In this document: positions 44,601 to 54,900 of the stretch, in pieces
Numbering within the stretch: the stretch's first letter is position 1
Layout of the letters: each line of letters starts with the position of its first letter
Assembly (NCBI GenBank): GCA_963383645.1
Contig: OY726564.1
Coordinates: 114,881,415 to 114,945,414 of the forward strand
Source: Muscardinus avellanarius
Taxonomy: Eukaryota > Chordata > Mammalia > Rodentia > Gliridae
DNA: 64,000 nt
Reading direction: 5' to 3'
Position numbers and translations under genes: made by a program
Notes under the pieces: model-generated
Told to the model about the DNA's origin: nothing
The model's database searches: none
The model's input: only the letters and a program-made list of their open reading frames with translations

Positions 44601-47600
44601 CTGAAGTAGTCAGATCTGTAGAGGCTGTCAGAGGAGCTGGTGTCTGAGTTTGCAGGTGGAGTGGGGGGGCGGAGCAGAGAGGCAGCTGGGAGCTTTTAGA
44701 GGAGCCTTGGGTTGGATTTGTTGGGTAACTTACTTCCAGGGCTGGCTAGCCTCCTCCCCTCCTCTTCATCAACCAGCTCTGGGACCGTGAGCCTTCTCTG
44801 CATGAGGTATTTGAATACGGAGATGGGAACATCTCGAGAGGGTTCCCCAAATATAATGCAGAATAAAGGACCCTATCAGCCCCCGCGCCAAAATGTAAAT
44901 GTAGATTCCTTCAGGTGAAGGTATCAGAAGACAGATTTTTAAAATATTAGTTCTTTTTCCAATAAAAACCTGCAAATGAGCTTAGTTTACACTTAGGAAG
45001 AATATATGTTTCTGTATTTTCACTGATGTGTGAGGTAATCAAAGGGCCATGACGTGTTGATGTCATTTGATAGATGAGTGCAGGTCTTCGGCATGTCAAT
45101 ATCAAGTGAGTTTTTGCACATATGCCTTAATGTACAAGCAGTGGGTTTCCTTTGGCTAACAGGTTGTCCACTTCAGATCACGGGGCTCTCTTTTTCCTGA
45201 AATTGTATTAGACTTTCTAGACCTTCTTCATGTTTCAGAGTTCCAGCCATTGAACAAGCCATAGAACAACAGGCTATGATAACCATTTTTTTTTTTTTTG
45301 GCCAAGATTTTTGTATCCATTCCCAGAAACCCTATGAGTCACAAACCTCGGGTCTGAGATTGTAGGTGTTAGGATACAGGTGGGCCAGTCTTATCTCCAT
45401 GGTAGAGTCACATGGGCCTTCCCGCACCTAATTTCCATCTGTCAAATGGCCTCTGCAAGGCTTGAGAAGGGAAAGAATGAATTATCCTGAGCTAGACTAG
45501 GAAGATGATGCTCGCGATCTCATGCCACGTGCCTGACTCCTTTCCCTTTCAGAATCAGACAGAAGCTTCTCCATGATCAAGAAAGGTGACTATAACCCCC
45601 TCTTCATCCCCGTGGCAGTTGTGGTCACCGCCCTCTCTGGGTTGGCGTTTATCATCTGGCTGGCAAGGCGATTAAGAAAAGGTATGCGAGTTTCACTTCA
45701 CCTGAAAGTAAGACAGCTTTAAAGTGAGAAAAAGAAAGACACCCACAAGGAAATTAAGTGCAATTGACTCAACTGAAGCAGAATGCCAAGCTTTGCGTGC
45801 TAGAGATGTCAGTCCCGGGAGACATGTAAATCGTCCCAGTACCCACCATCACTAAGACAATCTGGCTGGCTTTTGCCTACCTTTAGGTAAACATTTTAAA
45901 AACAACTGTTGTCCTTCAAGACACCTTGCTAGAGTGACAATGGCTAATGATTTTTTTAATTTTTACTTAATTCTGAAAAAGAATGCCTTTAAAAGCCCAC
46001 CTGCCTCTGAACCCAGAGTCATTCTATCTCTGAGCTATACCGCAGGCCTATTCTATTTTTCATTTTTAAACATGGTCTCACTAAGTTCCTGAGGGCCTTG
46101 CTAAGTTGCTGAGGCTGGCTGTGAACCTGTGATCTGCCTGTCTCAGTCTCTCAAATACTGGGTTTACAGGTATGCAACACCACAACCCAGCTAGGAAATT
46201 AATTAATCCACTGTCTACTCGGGTTTTCAAAGTGCTGCTCTCAAATACCTGACCTCTTTAAGGCTCATGTGCACGTCTGGCCCCTGACATGTGGGAGCTG
46301 CACGTTCTTGGGGAGAATCTCCAGGTTTTCTCTCTGGTGTCGATTCTTCAAGGCCACAGTTAAAGCCAACTCACCATCTATACTTTCCCTCCACCCTGAA
46401 TTGGAGAAGAAAGGGGAAGGAGGACTACCTTGAGAATTTATTATCTGCTTCATGGAGGTAGAAACCACCCGAGGAGAACACGGCACCACACCCTTCCCTC
46501 CGCCAAGCGTGCCCACATCTCCAGGTGGTGCCAACCTGTCAGCTACATGCTCACACCGCAGCAGGCTCTGGGTGTGCACTGCATTATTTGACTAAATTCA
46601 CGCAGGGAAACTCTTCAAAACTGTAAAATTTATAGACATCAAGCAACTTGTAAAATACCCCTGTTTGCCAGTTACTCCTTTGAAAGAGGACTGATATCAA
46701 GACTATATAAAGAACTTAAAATAACACTAGTAGAACGAATAGTCTAGTAAAAATAGGCAGTTGAACTGGATAGATAATTCTCAAAAAAAGAAAAATGAAC
46801 AGACAATAAACATATGAAAAATGTTCCATATCAATAACAATCAGGAAAATGCAAATCAAACTACACTGAGATGCCATCTAACTCCAGTTAGAATGGAAAC
46901 CATCACGAAGTCAAATGATAGTAAATGCTGGAGAGCATGTGGGGAAACAGAAACTCTCAAAACTCATACACTCTTGATGGGGCTACAAACTAGTACAGCT
47001 GCTGTAAAGATCAGTGTGGAGGTTCCTCAAAAGACCAGGAGCAGAACCGCCACAGGAGCCAGCTGTACCACTCCTTGCATCAGCCCAGAAGAATTCAAGT
47101 CAGAATGTTGTAGTGTGTAGAGCAGCACAATGCACGATAGCTAAACTATGAAACTACGCTAGGTGTTCATCAACAAAAGAATGAATAATGAAAATGTCAT
47201 CTCTACATACAATAGATTTTTACTCAGCCATGAAGAAGATCAAATTTATGTCATTTGCAGGGAAATGGATGGGACTAGAGAATATTCTGCTGAGGAGATC
47301 TGTCAGCTTCAGGAAGTCGAGAGTTGAGTATTTTCTCTCATATGTGAAAGCTAGAGAGAAAAGAGGAAACAAAGGGGACTTCACGTAATTGAGGAGACCA
47401 GTATAATAATGGAAGGGGTTGGATAAAGGTGAAAAGGCAGAACTCGTGAAAGAAACAGTTGATGTACGGAACCCTCCCCACTGATCTCAATGTCCCGGGA
47501 GGCGTGGGGAGCAGGGGGTACCTGAAGGGAAGCACACCAAGGTCTGTGTGCACGTTCGTGTGACTTTTGAACCTCACTAAGGTGTATAAGGACAATGCAC

Positions 47601-50600
47601 CGATAGATTTTTTAAAATACCCTTGTTTCAAGTTCAGGAGCCATGATGACCTCAAAATAATATCTACCCCCCAATCCTCTGTGCTATTTTTTGTGCAATC
47701 AGTTTATGTCCATTTTAATTTCCTTTCCATTGAATTAGTGCGTATGTATTCTGTTCTCTGAATATAATGTGTAAAGGTTGCCCAGACCATATGTACAAGC
47801 AACTGCAAGAATGTTCTCCACCCATCCCTAGTGGTATTCTACCATGATATGCCTTCATCCAAGATTAAGAATAGGAGGTGTCATCTGAGAAAATAAAATA
47901 CAGGAAGCAGTCTCCAGTGAAAGGCCTTCTCCAACTATAACCTGAAACCTCCTGCTATTAGAAATTCGTGGAGAGCAAATCCCACCACCACACACTACTA
48001 CCGAGTACTTAAAAACTGCACTAAGGCAAAAGATGGATGGCATGACTCTGTCACCACTGACTCTTCTTTTTCCACTGAGACTTTAACACCCCACCTCAAC
48101 TGCCCTTTCTTTTTTTCTGCTTGGGTAACAATGGCAGAACTGAGGTCTAGAAAAAGTTGGTAATTGCTGTACCCTGGGACAGGATAACTATCATCTCAAT
48201 AACTTTAAAAACTTTGGAGTTCTACGTCACCTTACTAAGAAGGATGTTAATTTCCAAATTTCATATGTTTAAAAAAAGTTTGTACAATCAAAATAAGGCT
48301 CCTTTATAAGCAGGGTGAGAAAAGCAGTAGGGTTGTTTTTAAATTTTTTTTATCTTGGAGTCATTTCTGTACAAGATCTAAATTTGATAACTTGAAAACT
48401 ACATGCCCCTGCTGTGGGAATCGGTGTGGGGCAAACAGGAAACAGACAGCGGGTATGTGGGCTAGTTACAGTTATGCCACCAGAGAGAACAGAAGCCCCA
48501 AAAGATCACCGGCTTTGTAGAGAAGTCAGGGCAACTTTAATCTAAGATTAGGAGATCTGCAAAACACCTGCCAATCTCTCTAACTTTCGAGTAAATAACT
48601 TCGTCTTTCATCTCCCACAGATTTTAATTATAAGTTGGTTCTTTTAGTTTTATCAGTGTGATTCTAGGGATTGAAACCAGGGGCATTCTACTTCTGAGCT
48701 ATAATCCAGCCCTCTTTTCATTTTCTAATTTTTGTTTTGAGACAGGGTCTCGCTAGGATGCGGAGTGTTGCACTATTTGCTGAGGCTGTCCTTGATCCTC
48801 CTGTCTCAGCCTCCCAAGTACTGGGACTACAGATGTGGACCACCAATGACCAGCTTGTAAATTGGTTCTTTAACACATGGGACATTTTCCTTGTAGAGAT
48901 AATGTTAGAAATGGTGGCTACATCCCTAGCCTGATGTCCCAGAACTTTAGCTGATGTATTCACAAAGAGAGAAGTGAAAAAATACCAGATCTTCATCTAT
49001 GCAGTATTCCTCTATGCTGATACTTGTATAAGTTTCCTGGGTTGAGAACACTGGAAAAAAGGAAAGGTGCTGATTTTGAACGTGGAGGCCTGTTCTCCTG
49101 TCCTTGAATGGATGCTCTGAACCACACAAGGACTCCTGCCCTAACTAATAGCCCCGGGATACAGCTCTAGCTCCCCTCTCCTGAGGAAGGAATAAGGAAG
49201 GCACCAGAAACATGCTCTCCTGTGCATGGGCTCGGCCAGAAACACTGCGCCTGGCACTGCCGTTCTCTGAGCAGGCAATTGTCATTGGTCATGTTTGGTA
49301 AAAGAAGAAAGGGAAGTAATAATGCTTTAAGTCAAATCTCCAAAATCCCTGTCTCAGCCTCCCAAGTACTGGACGAGGCCCTCAGCAACTTGGTGAGACC
49401 TTGTTTCCAAATAGAATAGGGTTGGGAGTGTAGCTCAGATGTCGAACACAGAGCTCTGGGTTCAGTCCCCCGTTACTGTAAACTCCCTTTCCTCCCCAAA
49501 TCTCCAAAACTCCGTATCAGCAGGGGTCAGGGTCAGAGATCAGACGCCATCCAGATATGTCCCCGAGAAGCACAACTATTCATATTCATAAGACTGGTTT
49601 TTTTCTCAGTTGGAAGAATTTTCCACCTGAACCGACAACAGGTGGAACAAGGTTAGAAAAGGGGCACAAAAACTTAACACATGTCTCCAGCTCCCTTTTC
49701 TTCAAAAAGAAACTTTTTCAGTAGAAACAGATTTTTAAATTATCTCATTGTTATTTCATTGTGTGCGTGTCTATCTTCATATTTGCATGTATATGAATAC
49801 ATATATATATATGTGTTTCTATGAAGATAAATGAACAGAACCTGAAGTTAATTCAGACACGATTGTCCCGATCAAGTGCATTTGGCTCATGTTATCAACA
49901 GGCTGCATCTTGGAATAAGAGATTTAAGATAGTGCCGGGCGTGGTGGGCACGCCTGTAACCCCCCCCCCCCCCCGCGCTGGGGAGGCTGGGACAGGAGGA
50001 TCGCGCAGGTTCGAAGCCAGCCTCAGCTACTTAGTGAGGCTCTCAGCAAGTTAGTGAGACCCTGTTTCCAAAGAAAGTATAAAAGAGGTCTGGGAGTATA
50101 GCCCAGAGGTAGGAAGCCCCTGGGTTTCACTCCCAGTACCACCAAAAAAAGAAAAGAAAAGATTTAAAATAGTCATTTCTAACACTTTAAAAGATGGAAG
50201 AAGTAATTGGGCACTAGGTACCAGGCTTTGGCCCAAATACTTTGAATACACTTTCTTTCATCACCCAATGAGGAGGTCCACTTTTTGCATCCCTTTCCAG
50301 ATGAATAAATTGTGGCTTACACAGGGTAAGCAGCTGTTCTACACACTACAGGTGGCAGAGTGGGGTTTGCACCCGGGCAGGCTGATTCTAGTTCCATTTT
50401 ATAGCCCCTGAAATGTATTCTCCCTCCTACAATGACACTTACTCCTCCAAGAGATGTCTCTGTTTTTTTCTTTTAGCTTGCTTTCTTCTAGACCCCAAGT
50501 TTGCTGTCATTTTTAATGTACTTATTTATATTCAGTTTAAAAGGTGCATTCAACATAGCAAAACTAAAGTTAGCTTAAAAAGTACAGTTTAGGGTGTAAA

Positions 50601-51926
50601 ATAATTGGGAACCAAGGTTTACATAAGGACACAGACACATGTCACGAATCCTATACTCTTTTTTGTACTGGGGATTCTGCTTCTAAGCTACAACCCTTGT
50701 TTCCCGAGCCCCCGCCCCAGCCTCAGTCTTTTAAGTCACTGAGGCTGGCCTCAAAACTGAGATCCTCCTATCTCAGCCTTGCAAGTACTGAGATTACAGA
50801 CATGCCCCACTCTGCCCAGCTAGTCCTATACTCTTGATAGGATAGGGTCTCAGGTCTTACTCTGAGTTTCCTTGCAGCTAGTTCTAAAAGGCAAAAGAAC
50901 CAGCTGTGATATTTTATCTAGAAACTGCATTCGTGTGTGTCTGTAAGATGAAAATACATCAGTCACCTGGGTGAGGCTGTGCAATTCCTAAAAAGACCAG
51001 AGAAAGTTCTCTTGTGCGATCACATAGAGACGATGCTGAGGGATGTAATGACTTGGATCCTTACAGTATTAGTCCCCGGTCCCTTAGGAAGAGTCTGCAG
51101 AGAGGAACGAGGTGTGGAATGAACATGTGGGCAGGTGTATTGGGTATGACCCCACGCGGTTCAGCCCTGCTTCTGTCTTTATGAGCAGCACAGAGTTTAG
51201 AATAGAAACCTGAGGGAATCCCATCAACGTGTCTGTTGTGTCTGAGAATCTATCTGTGATTAATTTAGAATCCCAACCCCTTCATTACACAGATAATAAA
51301 GGCATAATAGACTCCAGAAGAGTCTACTAATAAATGTACAATAGACTCCAAAAGACTTTTGTGGGTGGGAATCTCCCTTCTCACTTTAAAAAACATTGAA
51401 ATTGTCTACTTTTTTTGCTGATATGTTTTCTCTTTTCTACTTTTAGGCAAGGAATCTCAGAAACGGTAAGTTTGATCAGTGAAGTTTTCCTATTGGTCAC
51501 GTTTCTCCTTTCCTTGAGATGCTTCCTGGGACAGCCAGACACATTAACTCCACAGAAGGTGTTTGCATGAAGGTCTCATCTAAACAAAGTTTCTAGATAC
51601 AGTAATACATCGCTAGCCTCCCTTAAACCTGTGGTTTTTACCACTAGTGAAAAGGACTACAAGTATACTCCTTTAACAAGTATGCAAGTGTACTTGGGAT
51701 ATCACCAAAGGTGTTTGCATAGCGGTGTCATCCCTCACTGGGATCACCCTGCACAGCACTGTGGCTAACCTGAGACGTGAGCGGCGGGCAAGTCTGGAGG
51801 AGAAGAGGCTGCTGTGAGAACCTCTGAAGTCCTTAGATAGAAGCCGGTGGTGCTTGTTAGAGAAATTGTAGTGAGGATGGGTCCACAAGATGAGAGGTGG
51901 TAGGATCAACTGAAATGGTATATAAT

Positions 51927-51993
<67 letters not shown>

Positions 51994-54900
51994 TCCAAGG
52001 AGGGGTGCCATATTTCTGACTTGGTGGGTGGTGCTATTTACTGTTGAGAAGGGGCCTTAAAAGAATGAGACCTTTTGGAAGTACAGATCATGAGCTCGGG
52101 TTGGTACAGTCCTCCAGGTCCATCCACAGTGCAGAACCTGCCTGGGGCAGGGCAGTGGATTTGGAGGACCTCACACTTCAGGAAGCCATGGCTTTCTCAG
52201 GAGTGGGAGCCACCACCCAGGGAGGGTGAGTGTGAGGAGAGGGGGGAAGCAGAGCATCCAGGTCTCAGAAGTCAGCTAAGGGAGAGAGAGCAGAAGTAGG
52301 TGGCCAGAGACGAGGAAGAAGGAGGAGGAAGAGTTGCAGTCCCGGGTGCTAAGGAAAGAAGGAAATGAAAGAAAGGGGAAGGAGGACTACCTTGAGAATT
52401 TATTATCTGCTTCATGGAGGTAGAAACCACCCGAGGAGAACACGGCACCACACCCTTCCCTCCGCCAAGCGTGCCCACATCTTCAGGTGGCGCCAACCTG
52501 TCAGCTACATGCTCACACCGCAGCAGGCTCTGGGTGTGCACTGCATTATTTGACTAAATTCACGCGGGGAAACTCTTCAAAACTGTAAAATTTATAGACA
52601 TCGAACAACTTGTAAAATACCCCTGTTTGCCAGTTACTCCTTTGAAAGAGGACTGATATCAAGACTATATAAAGAACTTAAAATAACAACACTAGTAGAA
52701 CGAATAGTCTAGTAAAAATAGGCAGTTGAACTGGATACTTCTCAAAAAAGAAAAATGAACAGACAAAACATATGAAAAATGTTCCATATCAATAACAATC
52801 AGGAAAATGCAAAACAAACTACACTGAGATGCCATCTAACTCCAGTTAGAATGGAAATCATCACGAAGTCAAATGATAGTAAATGCTGGAGAGCATGTGG
52901 GGAAACAGAAACTCTTCAAAACTCATACACTCTTGATGGGGCTACAAACTAGTACAGCTGCTGTAAAGATCAGTGTGGAGGTTCCTCAAAAGACCAGGAG
53001 CAGAACCGCCACAGGAGCCAGCTGTACCACTCCTTGCATCAGCCCAGAAGAATTCAAGTCAGAATGCTGCAGTGTGTAGAGCAGCACAATTACAATAGTT
53101 AAACTATGAAACTACGCTAGGTGTTCATCAACAAAAGAATGAATAATGAAAATGTCATCTCTACATATAATAGATTTTTACTCAGCCACGAAGAAGAGCG
53201 TGTGAGGAGAGAGCCTGGGAGAGGGCGGGAGGCGGAGCATCCACGTGTCAGAGGTCAGCTAAGGGAGAGAGAGCAGAAGTAGGTGGCCAGAGACGAGGAA
53301 GAAGGAGGAGGAAGAGTTGGAGTCGCGGGTGCTAAGGAAAGAAGGAAATGGAAATGGTCTTGCTGCAATCAGGAGAACCAGTTCGATTCCACTGGGTGTA
53401 ACCAGGGCATGTGGGGCACATTTCAGTGCAGGGGTCAAGATGGGTCAGGTAGCAAAGGGCTGAGGCCTCATTTAGGATGAGGTGGAGAGGCAGAACATTT
53501 ATTCACCTCTTTGGAAAAGTTTGGCTATGAAGGAGAGTCGAGTCATGGGGACAGCTAGCTGGAGGCACGGGGCCAGGGGAGCCTCTTTCTGTCTTGTTCT
53601 TAATTCTGTAGGTGGGGTTCTAGTAATAAAAGAGGTCCATTTTGGGGCTGTATTTCCTATCTCTGTGGCAGGAAACCCACAAGATATAACGATTTCTTTC
53701 ATGCGTCTACCCGCTGAGTGAAAGTTCTTTCTGGCAGAAGCTACCCAGAGATGCGTTCTGGCCACAGGAGCCCCCTGTTTTAATTTCTATTAAGATGGAA
53801 ATGGACCAATTCACTTAAAAAAAAAAAAAGGTATCCCTGTAAGACAGAAAGAGATACTAAGGAGAAGAGAATCTAGTTAATGATCAAATTAAGTGAATTG
53901 CTGTATTACGTTGAGTGGTATACCAGTTTTACAATGAATCAAGAGCTGTTGAATTTGATGGTGTTGGGACAAAGCTAAGCCGGATAGAGGTGAGAGATGT
54001 GATCCTTTGTCTACAGCCCCAGTGAGATTGTTGACAGTTGTGGGATTAAGACAGAAGTGTAGAAAAGAAATCAGAAAATTACATGGCACAGCAGGGTGAC
54101 GGTATGAATTTCCTGGAAGAAAGAAAGATCACTGAGCTTAGTGATGACAGAAAAACCTTGGGGTGATGGTGCTGCCTCCTGCTTCTCCTCTCTCTCCTTC
54201 TCTTCCTTGTCTTGGTGCTGGGGATTGAACCCAGGGTGCAACCGAGATACAGATACACCCTCAATCCTTTTTATTTTTTTACTTCGAAACAGGGTCTCAC
54301 GAGGTTGCTGAGGCCCTTGCTGAGTTGCCGAGGCTGGCCTCGAACCTGTGATCCGCCTATCTCAGACTCCCAAATACTGGGATCGCAAGTGTGCACCACC
54401 ATGCTTGGGTTGCTTTCTGAATGATGAATAGGATTTATAGTTATGGAGAGAAGGAAGGTGGTGAGGAGGAGGGACAATGTAAACCACGGTATGGTGGTGA
54501 AACTATGGGAGTGTTCAGGGGCCAGTGAGTAGAACTTCCTGGGCACCGGCAGTGGAGGGAGGGCTGGCTCCGCCAACATGGCTCCCACGTGTTCCATCAG
54601 ATGGCCCAGAAGAGCCCAGCAGCGACTCAGCTTCCTGGGGACACCTCTCATTTATCGGCCCAGGTGACCTTAATCCGTAGACTCCTCGTTCTAGAAAGAA
54701 TCCTGATGAACACCATGCCCAAACTCCTTTTGTGGTTGAGCTAATTAAATAGCTTGCTAATAGTCCTGGAGCCAGTGAAAGAGTTAGTTACAATATAATA
54801 CTAAATTTTTGTCAAAAGTTAATTCTGTGTCATACACTGTTCTATTTTATATCTTAAATAGCATCTATGAACCTGGGGGGATAGGTACTATTAATATTTT

